Positions 10,051 through 23,700 of a stretch of DNA of 27,500 bases are shown piece after piece. The translations under genes and the position numbers were made by a program. Origin of the DNA: Chromera velia (Eukaryota; Sar; Chromeraceae); NCBI GenBank assembly GCA_018398765.1, contig JAHBMJ010001101.1, forward strand, positions 1 to 27,500, written 5' to 3'. The notes under the pieces are model-generated. The model searched no databases and was not told the DNA's origin. It was given only the letters and a program-made list of their open reading frames with translations. Numbering within the stretch: the first letter of the stretch is position 1; every line of letters starts with the position of its first letter.

Positions 10051-11721
10051 ATGAGGAAGGGGAGAAGCGGAGCCAATGAGATGGAGAAGGAGACGCGGCG
10101 GAAGTTCCGCGTCGCATGTCATCACCATCTTCTTCCTTCCATCATCAACCAGCAACGAGGTCCGTTCGCGCGTCTTTCCGGCTTTGTGTATGTCGTAGAG
10201 GACGCTCCAAATCTAGGCTTCAAATGATGAGTTGGTGGCAAGACAAACTGGTTGGTTGAGTTGATTGTGATGGTGGGGGGGTGTCGTGGTGGAGACATCG
10301 ATTTGTTCATTCACAAACACTTTCATTCACGCTATCTTCAAGCATTGTGGAATTTTATGGTACCGGGGACGAAGGGATGAAAAAAAAGGGGGAAGCGTCA
10401 GAAAAGGCGATCTCGGGAACTCTTTCTTTTGTTAATCTTCCAGCGATAGAGAGAAACTTTAAGCCAGGCTTGACAGTGGTGAGAAAAGGAGGGTGGTATG
10501 GGGAAGGGAGGTCAACTCAGCAATTTCTCTCAAGTTTGGAGTGATCAAAAAGAGAAGAATGAATTGGTAGAGCGAGAAGGGCAAGATACCATGATCAGCA
10601 GACAAAAAACAAAGGGAAGAGAAAGACCAGAGCCACTTTTTCATTAAGTCGCGAAGGAATTCTATGCATCGAAGTCCGTTGATACCGGGGATGAGAAAAG
10701 GGGAAGGGAACATTGAGACTATGCATGCTTGCATGAAGTCTCTTGTCATGCTTCGCACGATCATGTGTCTTTTGACTGCAGGTTGCGAGGAAATACTGCA
10801 GGTCTTCGAGCTGCAGCTTTTGGTACGTCTTGACAGTCCTCTTCATCCTTCCTGGCACTTACGTGATCGGGAAGGAAGGAAGGGTAGACATATGGAGACA
10901 CAAGAGGCATAGACTTGACCAGTCAGGGCAAACTCGACGTGGTCGTCTTTTTTCATTTCCCTGCTTCTTTTAGACTACTCTTTTCTTTTGAAGATAAAAC
11001 TGAAGAAAAACCCGAATCTCCAAAACAAACATAGAACTGGCCAAAATACTAGCCGAAATGCAAGAACAACTACAGTGGCGAATCCGTTTCCTCCAGCTTT
11101 CCTTCTTTTAAATCCAGTTTCAATAAAAATGTTGATGTATGCTGCCGTTGGGGAGTCTCGCAGAGCCACACAATTGGCAGGGGAAACCTTGTGCTTTGAA
11201 TTGGACTCCTTTGGGGGCATTCTTTTGATCAATTCCTTCTTGCAGTATTGCCGGCAGCAGTCGAGATTAGAGTCTGTGTCGGCAAAAGAGGAGAAGAGGG
11301 AGAGAAGACACTGCGCATTGGTTGGGTGCAAGAGAGGGGTAGGTTCGACTAACAGTCTCGAACTTTCTTTTCCTCCTCACGGTATTGCAGGAGTCAAATT
11401 TCTTTTTCTTTTTTACTTGAATGTATGCATTTATGTACACAAATTCATTCATTGGGAAGAGAGAAGAGAGTGCACAGAAGGACAGAAGGATAAATTATGA
11501 ATCCTTCCTTCAGTCAGATGTGAGAAGAGAAGTGACAGAGAAAGGCAAAACTGAGGAGAAAAAGCGTAACTTGATTCAGCTTTACCCTACGGTTACCCGT
11601 TTTAAGAGGGGAGAAAGACAAATCGTAAAAGAAGAGAGAGGGTGCTTCAATTGTGCTTTGCAGAGATTTAATGACGTATCAAAATTTGACTGCTGCCTTC
11701 AAGGGCCTGCTGACAGTTCGG
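10051..11721 (+). CDS. Possible multi-exon gene leading into the repeat array
   Basis: Tentative model; product unknown. Candidate exons are 10014-10159, 10782-10822, 11246-11338 and 11664-11721. The first follows a pyrimidine-rich CTTGCTTCTCAG acceptor, has in-frame ATGs at 10051 and 10081, contains EMEKETRRKFRVACHHH, and ends GAG|GTCCGT in phase 1. The second follows TTTTGACTGCAG, reads CEEILQVFELQLL and ends before GTACGT in phase 0. The third (93 bases) follows CCTTCTTGCAG, reads YCRQQSRLESVSAKEEKRER and ends before GTAGGT in phase 0. The fourth is the first, divergent unit of the tandem array (RFNDVSKFDCCLQGPADSS) and ends in phase 1. All phases agree, and the array cassettes then continue in the same open phase. 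A further candidate exon at 10444-10478 has good splice sites but would shift the phase of what follows, so it could be an alternative exon. Against the model: exons are short, codon evidence is thin, and the minus strand is also open in places. Confidence 0.33.
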
Positions 11722-14700
11722 GTGGGTAGTCAGACAGACACGTTCGGTGTTTTTGTGATTGGGGATGTTTCGATGGGTGTGTCAGAGTGGTCTGTATGTT
11801 TGGTTCCGCAATATGCATTGATGTGTTGAATATGTTTTGAGAGTCTGGTGCTCCTCTTGTGCTTCACAGAGATTTGGCGACGTGCCAAAATCTGCCGATG
11901 CGTCCCTGCTAACAGTTCGGGTGGCTAGTTAGACAGAGACGTTGGGTGTTTGGGTGCTTATGAGTATTTAGATGGGTATGTAGGAGTAGTCCGTGTGTTT
12001 AGTTCCACAATGTGTATTGATGTGTTGAATGTATATTAACAGTGTGGTGCTCTTCTTGTGCTTTACAGAGATTTGGCGGCGTCTCAAAATCTGTCTATGC
12101 GTCCCTGCTGACAGTCCGGGTAGGTGACTAGTTAGACAGAGACGTTGGGTTTTTATGTGCTTATGAGTGATTAGATGGGTGTGTCAGAGTGGTCTGTATG
12201 TTTGTTTCCGCAATGTATATTGATGTGCTGAATGTGTTTTACGAGTCTGGTGCTCCTCTTGTGATTCACAGTGATTTGGCGACGTGTCAAAATCTGCCGA
12301 TGCGTCCCTGCAGACAGTTCGGTTTGGTGACTAGTTAGACAGAGACGTTGGGGGTTTGGGTGCTTGTGAATGGTTAGCTGGCTGTGTAGGAGTGGTCTAT
12401 ATGTTTGGTTCCACAATGTGTATTGATGTGCTGAATGTGTTTTGAGAGTCTGGTGCTCCTCTTGTACTTCACAGAGATTTGGCGACGTCTCAAAATCTGC
12501 CGATGCGTCCCTGCAGACAGTTCGGTTTGATGACTAGTCAGACAGAGACGTTGGGTGTTTGGGTGCTTGTGAGTGTTTAGATGGGTGTGTCGGAGTGGTC
12601 TGTATGTTTGTTTCCACAATGTGCACTCATGTAGTGAATGTGTTTTGAGAGTCTGGTGCTCTTCTTGTGCTTCACAGAGATTTGGCAACGTATCAAAATC
12701 TGCCTATGCGTCCCTGCTGACAGTTCGGGTAGGTAGTCATGCAGACAGAGACGTTGGGTGTTTGGGTGCTTGTAATTGTTTAGATGGGTATGTAGGTCCT
12801 GGAGTGGTCTGTGTGTTTGGTTCCGCAATGTGTATTGATGTGTTGAATGTGTTTTGAGAGTCTGGTGCTCCTCTTGTGCTTCACAGAGATTTGGCGACGT
12901 CTCAAAATCTGCCGATGCGTCCCTCCTAACAGTTCGGGTAGGTGACTAGTCAGACAGAGACGTTGGGTGTTTGGGTGCTTGTGAGTGTTTAGATGGGTGT
13001 GTGGGAGTAGTCCGTGTGTTTGGTTCCGCAATGTGTATTGATGTGCTGAATGTGGTTTTGAGAGTCTGGTGCTCCTTTTGTGCTTCACAGAGATTTGGCG
13101 ACGTGTCAAAATCTGCCGATGCGTCCCTGCTGAAAGTTCGGGTGGGTAGTCATGCAGAGAGAGACGTTCGGTGTTTGGATGCTTGTGATTGTTTAGATGG
13201 CTGTGTAGGAATGGTCTGTGTGTTTGGTTCCGCAATGTGTATTGATGTGTTGAATGTGTTTTGAGAGTCTGGTGCTCCTCTTGTGCTTCACAGAGATTTG
13301 GCAACGTATCAAAATCTGCCTATGCGTCCCTGCTGACAGTTCGGGTAGGTAGTCATGCAGACAGAGACGTTGGGTGTTTGGGTGCTTGTGAGTGTTTAGA
13401 TCGGTGTGTAGGAGTAGTCTGTGTGTTTGTTTCCGCAATGTGTATTGATGTGTTGAATATGTTTTGAGAGTCTGGTGCTCCTCTTGTGCTTCACAGAGAT
13501 TTGGCGACGTCTCAAAATCTGTCTGATGCGTCTCTGCTGACAATTCGGGTAGGTGACTAGTCAGACAGAGACGTTCGGTGTTTGGATGCTTGTGATTGTT
13601 TAGATGGCTGTGTAGGAGGGGTCTGTGTGTTTGGTTCCGCAATGTGTATTGATGTGTTGAATGTGTTTTGAGAGTCTGGTGCTCCTCTTGTGCTTCACAG
13701 AGATTTGGCGACGTCTCAAAATCTGCCGATGCGTCCCTGCTGACAGTTCGGGTAGGTGACTAGTCAGACAGAGGGACGTTGGGTTTTTGGGTGCTTATGA
13801 GTGTTTAGATGGGTGCGTAGGAGTAGTCCGCATGTTTGGTTCCACAATGTGTATTGATGTGCTGAATGTGTTTTGCGAGTCTGGTGCTCCTCTTGTGCTT
13901 CACAGAGATTTGGCGACGCATCAAAACAATAATCTGCCGATGCGTGCCTCCTGACAGTTCGGGTAGGTGACTAGTCAGACAGAGACGTTCGGTGTTTGGG
14001 TGCTTGTTAGTGTTTAGATGGATGTGTCGGAGTGGTCTGTATGTTTATTTCCGCAATGTGTATTGATGTGTTGAATGTGTTTTGAGAGTCTGGTGCTCCT
14101 CTTGTGCTTCACAGAGATTTGGCGACGTCTCAAAATCTGCCTATGCATCCCTGCTGACAGTTCGGGTAGGTGACTAGTCAGACAGAGACGTTGGGTGATT
14201 GGGTGCTTGTGAGTGTTTAGATGGGTGTGTGGGAGTAGTCCGTGTGTTTGTTTCCGCAATGTGCATTGATGTGCTGAATGTGGTTTGAGAGTCTGGTGCT
14301 CCTCTTGTGCTTGGCAGAGATTTGGCGACGTATCAAAATCTGCCGATGCGTCCTTGCAGACAGTTCAGGTAGGTGACTAGTCAGACAGAGACGTTGGGTG
14401 TTTGAGTGCTTGTGAGTGGTTAGATGGGTGTGTAGGAGTAGTCCGTGTATTTGATTCCGCAATGTGTATTGATGTGCTGAATGTGGTTTTGAGAGTCTGG
14501 TGCTCCTCTTGTGCTTCACAGAGATTTGGCGACGTGTGAAAATCTGCCTATGCGTGCCTCCTGACAGTTCGGGTAGGTGACTAGTCAGACAGAGACGTTA
14601 GGTGTATAGGTGCTTGTGAGTGTTTAAATGGGTGTGTAGGAGTAGTCTGTGTGTTTGGTTCCGCAATGTGTATTGATGTGTTGAATATGTTCTGAGAGTC

Positions 14701-17700
14701 TGGTTCTCCTCTTGTGCTTCGCAGAGATTTGGCGATGTATCAAAATCTGCCTATGCGTCCCTGCTGACAGTTAGGGTGGGTAGACTAAGTCATGCAGACA
14801 GAGAGGTTGGGTGTTTGGGTGCTTGTGATTGTTTAGATGGTTGTGTAGGAGTAGTCCGTGTGTTTGATTCCGCAATGTGCACTCATGTAGTGAATGTGTT
14901 TTGAGAGTCTGGTGCTCCTCTTGTGCTTTACAGAGATTTGGCGACGTATCAAAATCTGCCTATGCGTCCCTGCAGACAGTTCGGGTAGGTGACTAGTCAG
15001 ACAGAGACGTTCGGTGTTTGGGTGCTTGTGAGTGTTTAGATGGGTGTGTGGGAGTAGTCTGTGTGTTTGGTTCCGCAATGTGTATTGATGTGCTGAATGT
15101 GGTTTGAGAGTTTGGTGTTCCTCTTGTGCTTCACAGAGATTTGGCGACATCTCAAAATCTGCCGATGCATCCCTGCTGACAGTTTGGGTAGGTGACTAGT
15201 CAGACAGAGACGTTCGGTGTTTGGGTGCTTGTGAGTGTTTAGATCGGTGTGTAGGAGTAGTCCGTGTGTTTGATTCCGCAATGTGTATTGATGTGCTGAA
15301 TGTGTTTTGAGAGTCTGGTGCTCCTCTTGTGCTTCACAGAGATTTGGCGACGTCTCAAAATCTGCCTATGCGTGCCTCCTGACAGTTCGGGTAGGTGACT
15401 AGTCAGACAGAGACGTTCGGTGTTTAGGTGCTTGTGAGTGTTTAGATGGGTGTGTATGCGTCCCTGCTGACAGTTCGGGTGGGTAGTCATGCAGACAGAG
15501 AGGTTGGGTGTTTGGGTGCTTGTGATTGTTTAGATAGGTGTGTAGGAGTAGTCCGCGTGTTTGATTCCGCAATGTGCACTCATGTAGTGAATGTGTTTTG
15601 AGAGTTTGGTGCTCCTCTTGTGCTCTACAGAGATTTGGCGACGTATCAAAATCTGCCTATGCGTCCCTGCTGACAGTTCAGGTAGGTGACTAGTCAGACA
15701 GAGACGTTGGGTTTTTGGGTGCTTGTAAGTGTTTAGATGGGTGTGTAGGAGTAGTCCGTGTGTTTGATTCCGCAATGTGCACTCATGTAGTGAATGTGTT
15801 TTGAGAGTTTGGTGCTCCTCTTGTGCTCTACAGAGATTTGGCGACGTCTCAAAATCTGCCTATGCGTCCCTGCTGACAGTTCGGGTAGGTGACTAGTCAG
15901 ACAGAGACGTTGGGTGTTTGGATGCTTGTGATTGTTTAGATGGGTGTGTAAGAGTGGTCTGTATGTTTAGTTCCGCAATGTGTATTGATGTGCTGAATGT
16001 GTTTTGAGAGTCTGGTGCTCCTCTTATGCTTTACAGTGATTTGGCGACGTGTGAAAATCTGTCTATGCGTCCCTGCTGACAGTTCGGGTGGGTGACTAGT
16101 CAGACAGAGACATTGGGTTTTTGGGTGCTTGTGAGTGTTTAGATGGGTGTGTAAGAGTGGTCTGTGTGTTTAGTTCCGCAATGTGTATTGATGTGCTGAA
16201 TGTGTTTTGGGAGTCTGGTGCTCCTCTTGTGCTTCACAGTGATTTGGCGACGTGTGAAAATCTGTCTATGCGTCCCTGCTGACAGTTCGGGTTGGTGACT
16301 AGTCAGACAGAGACGTTGGGTGTTTGGGTGCTTGTGAGTGTTTAGATGGGTGTGTCGGAGTGGTCTGTGTGTTTGTTTCCGCAATGTATATTGATGTGTT
16401 GAATATGTTTTGAGAGTCTGGTGCTCCTCTTGTGCTTCGCAGAGATTTGGCGATGTGTCAAAATCTGCCTATGCGTCCCTGCTGACAGTTGGGGTGGGTA
16501 GTCATGCAGACAGAGACGTTAGATGTTTGGGTGCTTGTGATTGTTTAGATGGGTGTGTAGGAGTAGTCCGTGTGTTTGATTCCGCAATGTGTATTGATGT
16601 GCTGAATGTGTTTTGAGAGTCTGGTGCTCCTCTTGTGCTTTACAGTGATTTGGCGACGTGCGAAAATCTGTCTATGCGTCCCTGCTGACAGTTCGGGTAG
16701 GTGACTAGTCAGACAGAGACGTTGGGTTTTTGGGTGCTTATGAATGGTTAGCTGGCTGTGTAGGAGTGGTCTATATGTTTGGTTCCACAATATGTATTGA
16801 TGTGCTGAATGTGTACTGAGAGTCTGGTGCTCCTCTTGTACTTCACAGAGATTTGGCGACGTCTCAAAATCTGCCGATGCGTCCCTGCTGACAGTTCGGG
16901 TAGGTGACTAGTCAGACAGAGACGTTCGGTGTTTGGGTGCTTGTGAGTGTTTAGATGGGTGTGTGGGAGTAGTCCGTGTGTTTAGTTCCGCAATGTATAT
17001 TGATGTGCTGAATGTCTTTTGAGAGTCTGGTGCTCCTTTTGTGCTTCACAGAGATTTGGCGACGTGTCAAAATCTGCCGATGCGTCCCTGCTGAAAGTTC
17101 GGGTAGGTGACTAGTCAGACAGAGACGTTGGGTGTTTGGGTGCTTATAATTGTTTAGATGGGTGTGTAGGTCCTGGAGTGGTCTGTATGTTTGTTTCCGC
17201 AATGTGTATTGATGTGCTGAATGTGGTTTGAGAGTCTGGTGCTCCTCTTGTGCTTCACAGTGATTTGGCGACGTGTGAAAATCTGCCTATGCGTCCTTGC
17301 TGACAATTCGGGTGGGTGACTAATCAGACAGAGACGTTGGGTTTTTGGGTGCTTGTGAGTGTTTAGATGGGTGTGTAGGAGTGGTCTGTATGTTTGGTTC
17401 CGCAATGTGTATTGATGTGCTGAATGTGTTTTGAGAGTCTGGTGCTCCTCTTATGCTTCACAGAGATTTGGCGACGTCTCAAAATCTGCCTATGCGTCCC
17501 TGCTGACAGTTCGGGTAGGTGACTAGTCAGACAGAAACGTTCCGTGTTTGGGTGCTTGTGAGTGTTTAGATGGGTGTGTAGGAGTGGTCCGTGTGTTTGA
17601 TTCCACAATGTGTATTAATGTGCTAAGTGTGTTTTGCGAGTCTGGTGCTCCTCTTGTGCTTCACAGAGATTTGGCGACGTCTCAAAATCTGCCTATGCGT

Positions 17701-20700
17701 CCCTGCTGACAGTTCGGGTAGGTGAGTCACACTAGTCAGACAGAGACGTTGGGTTTTTGGGTGCTTCTGAATGTTTAGATGGGTGTGTAAGAGTGGTCTG
17801 TGTGTTTGGTTCCGCAATGTGCATTGATGTGCTGAATGTGTTTTGAGAGTCTGGTGCTCCTCTTGTGCTTCGCAGAGATTTGGCGACGTCTCAAAATCTG
17901 CCGATGCGTCCTTGCTGACAGTTCGGGTAGGTGACTAGTCAGACAGAGACGTTCGGTGTTTGGGTGCTTATGAGTGTTTAGATGGGTGTGTAGGAGTGGT
18001 CCGTGTGTTTGTTTCCGCATTGTGTATTGATGTGCTGAATGTGTTTTGAGAGTCTGGTGCTCCTCTTGTACTTCACAGAGAATCTGATTTGGCGACGTCT
18101 CAAAATCTGCTTATGCGTCCCTGCTGACAGTTCAGGTAGGTAGTCATGCAGACAGAGACGTTCGGTGTTTGGATGCTTGTGATTGTTTAGAAGATGGGTG
18201 TGTAGGAGTGGTCTGTGTATTTAGTTCCACAATGTGTATTGATGTGCTGAATGTGTTTTGAGAGTCTGGTGCTCTTCTTGTGCTTTACAGAGATTTGGCG
18301 ACGTGTGAAAATCTGTCTATGCGTCCCTGCTGACAGTTCGGGTAGGTGACTAGTCAGACAGAGACGTTGGGTTTTTGGGTGCTTGTGAGTGTTTAGATGG
18401 GTGTGTAGGAGTAGTCCGTATGTTTGGTTCCACAATGTGTATTGATGTGCTGAATGTGTTTTGAGAGTCTGGTGCTCCTCTTGTGCTTCACAGAGATTTG
18501 GCGACGTCTCAAAATCTGCCTATGCGTCCCTGCTGACAGTTCAGGTAGGTGACTAGTCAGACAGAGACGTTGGGTGTTTGGGTGCTTGTGAGTGTTTAGA
18601 TGGGTGTGTGGGAGTAGTCCGTGTGTTTGGTTCCACAATGTGTATTGATGTGCTGAATCTGTTTTGAGAGTCTGGTGTTCCTCTTGTGCTTCACAGAGAT
18701 TTGGCGACGTCTCAAAATCTGCCGATGCGTCCCTGCTGACAGTTCGGGTAGGTGACTAGTCAGACAGAGACGTTGGGTGTTTAGGTGCTTGTGAGTGTTT
18801 AGATGGGTGTGTAGGTCCTGGAGTGCTCTGTATGTTTGTTTCCGCAATGTGCATTGATGTGCTGAATGTGGTTTGAGAGTCTGGTGCTCCTCTTGTGCTT
18901 GGCAGAGATTTGGCGACGTCTCAAAATCTGCCGATGCGTCCTTGCAGACAGTTCGGGTAGGTGACTAGTCAGACAGAGACGTTCGGTGTTTGGGTGCTTG
19001 TGATTGTTTAGATGGGTGTGTAGAAGTGGTCCGTGTGTTTGTTTCCGCATTGCGTATTGATGTGCTGAATGTGTTTTGAGAGTCTGGTGCTCCTCTTGTG
19101 CTTCACAGAGATTTGGCGACGTCTCAAAATCTGCCGATGCGTCCCTGCTGACAGTTCGGGTAGGTAGTCATGCAGACAGAGACGTTCGGTGTTTGGATGC
19201 TTGTGATTGTTTAGAAGATAGGTGTGTAGGAGTGGTCTGTGTTTTTGGTTCCGCAATGTGTATTGATGACATTGTGCTGAATGTGTTTTGAGAGTTTGGT
19301 GCTCCTCTTGTGCTTCACAGTGATTTGGCGACGTGTGAAAATCTGCCTATGCGTCCCTGCTGACAGTTCGGGTAGGTGACTAGTCAGACAGAGGGACGTT
19401 GGGTTTTTGGGTGCTTATGATTGTTTAGATGGGTGTGTAGGAGTGGTCTGTATATTTAGTTCCCTAATGTGCATTGATGTGCTGAATGTGGTTTGAGAGT
19501 CTGGTCCTCCTCTTGTGCTTCACAGAGATTTGGTGACGTATCAAAATCTGCCGATGCGTCCTTGCTGACAGTTCGGGTAGGTGACTAGTCAGACAGAGAC
19601 GTTCGGTGTTTGGATGCTTGTGAGTGTTTAGATGGGTGTGTAGGAGTGGTCTGTGTGTTTGTTTCCACATTGTGTATTGATGTGCTGAATGTGTTTTGAG
19701 AGTTTGGTGCTCCTCTTGTGCTTCACAGAGAATCTGATTTGGCGACGTCTCAAAATCTGCTTATGCGTCCCTGCTTACAGTTCGGGTAGGTAGTCATGCA
19801 GACAGAGACGTTCGGTGTTTAGATGCTTGTGATTGTTTAGATGGGTGTGTAAGAGTGGTCTGTGTGTTTGGTTCCGCAATGTGTATTGATGTGCTGAATG
19901 TGTTTTGAGAGTCTGGTGCTCTTCTTGTGCTTTACAGAGATTTGGCGACGTGTGAAAATCTGTCTATGCATCCCTGCTGACAGTTCGGGTAGGTGACTAA
20001 TCAGACAGAGACGTTGGGTTTTTTGGTGCTTGTGAGTGTTTAGATGGGTGTGTAGGAGTGGTCTGTGTGTTTGGTTCCGCAATGTGTATTGATGTGCTAA
20101 ATGTGTTTTGAGAGTCTGGTGCTCCTCTTGTGCTTCGCAGAGATTTGGCGACGTCTCAAAATCTGCCGATGCGTCCCTGCTGACAGTTCGGGTAGATGAC
20201 TAGTCAGACAGAGACGTTCGGTTTTGGGGTGCTTGTGAGTGTTTAGATGGGTGTGTAGGAGTGGTCTGTGTGTTTGATTTCGCAATGTGCACTGATGTGC
20301 TGAATGTGTTTTGAGAGTCTGGTTCTCCTCTTGTGCATCGCAGAGATTTGGCGGCGTCTCAAAATCTGCCTATGCGTCCCTGCTGACAGTTCGGGTAGGT
20401 GAGTCACACTAGTCAGACAGAGAGTCTGACGGTGGGTGTTTGGGTGCTTCTGAATGTTTAGATGGGTGTGTAAGAGTGGTCTGTGTGTTTGTTTTTGCAA
20501 TGTGTATTGATATGCTGAGTGTGTTTTGAGAGTCTGGTGCTCCTCTTGTGCTTCACAGAGAATCTGATTTGGCGACGTCTCAAAATCTGCCGATGCGTTT
20601 CTGCTGACAGTTCGGGTGGGTAGTCATGCAGAGAGAGACGTTCGGTGTTTGGATGCTTGTGATTGTTTAGATGGGTGTGTAGGAGTGGTCCGTGTGTTTG

Positions 20701-23700
20701 TTTCCACAATGTGTATTGATGTGCTGAATGTGTTTTGAGAGTCTGGTGCTCCTCTTGTGCTTCACAGAGATTTGGCGACGTCTCAAAATCTGCCTATGCG
20801 TCCCTGCTGAAAGTTCGGGTGGGTAGTCATGCAGAGAGAGATGTTCGGTGTTTGGATTCTTGTGATTGTTTAGAAGATAGGTGTGTAGGAGTAGTCCGTG
20901 TGTTTGATTCCGCAATGTGCACTCATGTAGTGAATGTGTTTTGAGAGTCTGGTGCTCCTCTTGTGCTTCACAGAGATTTGGCGACGTGTCAAAATCTGCC
21001 TATGCGTCCCTGCTGACAGTTCGGGTGGGTAGTCATGCAGACAGAGACGTTCGGTGTTTGGGTGCTTGTGATTGTTTAGATGGGTATGTAGAAGTAGTCC
21101 GTGTGTTTGATTCCGCAATGCGCACTCATGTAGTGAATGTGTTTTGAGAGTCTGGTGCTCCTCTTATGCTTTACAGAGATTTGGCGACGTCTCAAAATCT
21201 GTCCGATGCGTCCCTGCTGACAGTTCGGGTAGGTGACTAGTCAGATAGAGAAGTTGGGTTTTTGGGTGCTTGTGAGTGTTTAGATGGGTGTGTAGGAGTG
21301 GTCCGTGTGTTTGTTTCCGCAATGTGCACTGATGTGCTGAATGTGTTTCGAGAGTCTGGTGCTCCTCGTGTTCTTCACAAAGATTTGGCGACGTGTCAAA
21401 GTCTGCCGATGCGTCCCTGCTGACAGTTCGGTCATGCAGACAGAGACGTTCGGTGTTTGGGTGCTTGTGAGTGTTTAAATGGGTGTGTCGGAGTAGTCTG
21501 TGTGTTTGTTTCCGCAATGTGTATTGATGTGCTGAATGTGTTTTGAGAGTCTGGTGCTCCTCTTGTGCTTCATAGAGATTTGGCGATGTCTCAAAATCTG
21601 CCTATGTGTTCCTGCTGACAGTTCGGGTAGGTGACTAGTCAGACAGAGACGTTCGGAGTTTTTGTGTTTGGGGGTGTTGAGATGGGTATGTAAGAGTGGT
21701 CTGTGTGTTTGTTTCCGCAATGTGCACTGATGTGCTGAATGTGTTTCGAGAGTCTGGTGCTCCTCTTGTGCTTCACAGAGATTTGGCGACGTCTCAAAAT
21801 CTGTCCGATGCATTCCTGCTGACCGTTCGGGTAGGTAGTCATGCAGACAGAGACGTTGGGTTTTTGGGTGCTTGTGAGTGTTTAGATGGGTATGTAGAAG
21901 TGGTCTATGTGTTTGGTTCCGCAATGTGCACTCATATAGTGAATATGTTTTGAGAGTCTGGTGCTCCTCTTATGCTTCACAGAGATTTGGCGACGTCTCA
22001 AAATCTGCCTATGCGTCCCTACTGAAAGTTCGGGTAGGTGACTAGTCAGACAGAGACGTTCGGTGTTTGGGTGCTTATGATTGTTTAGATGGGTGTGTAA
22101 AAGTGGTCTTTGTGTTTGTTTCCGCAATGTGTATTGACGTGCTGAATGTGTTTTGAGAGTCTGGTGTTCCTCTTGTGCTTCACAGAGATTTGGCGACGTG
22201 TGAAAATCTGCCTATGCGTCCCTGCTGACAGTTCGGTCATGCAGACAGAGACGTTCGGTGTTTGGGTGCTTGTGAGTGTTTAGATGGGTGTGCTAGATGG
22301 GTGTGTAGGGGTGGTCTGTATGTTTGTTTCTGCAATGTGCATTGATGTGTTGAATCTGGTTTAAGAGTCTGGTGCTCTTCTTGTGCTTCACAATGATTTG
22401 GCGACGTGTCAAAATCTGTCTATGCGTCCCTGCTGACAGTTCGGGTAAGTGCCTAGTGAGACAGAGACGTTGGGTTTTTGGGTGCTTGTGAGTGTTTAGA
22501 TGGGTGTGTAGGAGTAGTCTATGTGTTTGTTTCCACAATGTGTATTGATGTGCTGAAGGTGTTTTGAGAGTCTGGTGCTCCTCTTATGCTTCACAGAGAT
22601 TAATTTGGCGACGTATCAAAATCTGCCGATGCATCCCTGCAGACAGTTCGGGTAGGTGACTAGTCAAACAGAGACGTTCGGTGTTTAGGTGCTTGTGAGT
22701 GTTTAGATGGGTATGTCAGCGTAGTCTGTATGTTTGATTCCGCAATGTGCACTGATGTGCTAAATGTGTTTTGAGAGTCTGGTGCTCCTCTTGTGCTTCA
22801 CAGAGAATTTGGTTTGGCGACGTCTCAAAATCTGCCGATGCGTTTCTGCTGACAGTTCGGGTGGGTAGTCATGCAGAGAGAGACGTTCGGTGTTTGGATG
22901 CTTGTGATTGTTTAGATGGGTGTGTAAGAGTGGTCTGTGTATTTAGTTCCGCAATGTGTATTGATGTGCTGAATGTGTTTTGAGAGTCTGGTGTTCCTCT
23001 TGTGCTTCACAGAGATTTGGCGATGTCTCAAAATCTTTCTATGCGTCCCTGCTGACAGTTCGGGTAGGTGACTAGTCAGACAGAGACGTTGGGTTTTTAG
23101 GTGCTTGTGAGTGTTTAGATGGGTATGTAAGAGTGGTCTGTGTGTTTGTTTTTGCAATGTGTATTGATGTGCTGAATGTGTTTTGAGAGTCTGGTGCTCC
23201 TCTTGTGTTTCACAGAGAATCTGATTTGGCGACGTGTGAAAATCTGTCTATGCGTCCCTGCTGAAAGTTCGGGTAGGTGACTAGTCAGACAGAGACATTG
23301 GATGTTTGGATGCTTGTGATTGTTTAGATGGGTGTGTAAGAGTGGTCTGTGTGTTTGATTTCGCAATGTGCACTGATGTGCTGAATATGTTTTGAGAGTC
23401 TGGCGCTCCTCTTGTGCTTCACAGAGATTTGGCGACGTGTCAAAATCTGCCGATGCGTGCCTCCTGACAGTTCGGGTAGGTGACTAGTCAGACAGAGACG
23501 TTCGGTGTTTGTGTGCTTGTGAGTGTTTAGATGAGTGTGTAGGTCCTGGAGTGGTCTGTGTGTTTGTTTCTGCAATGTGTATTGATGTGCTGAGTATGCT
23601 TTGAGAGTCTGGTGCTCCTCTTGTTCTTCATAGAGATTTGGCGACGTGTCAAAATCTGCCGATGCATCCCTGCTGACAGTTCGGGTAGGTGACTAGTCAG

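Noticed and set aside
10595-10858. Minus-strand frame with KRTVKTYQKLQLEDLQYFLA as an exon.
   Set aside because: It looks protein-like, but the plus strand at the same place has stronger splice sites and fits a phase-consistent chain; left unresolved rather than annotated.
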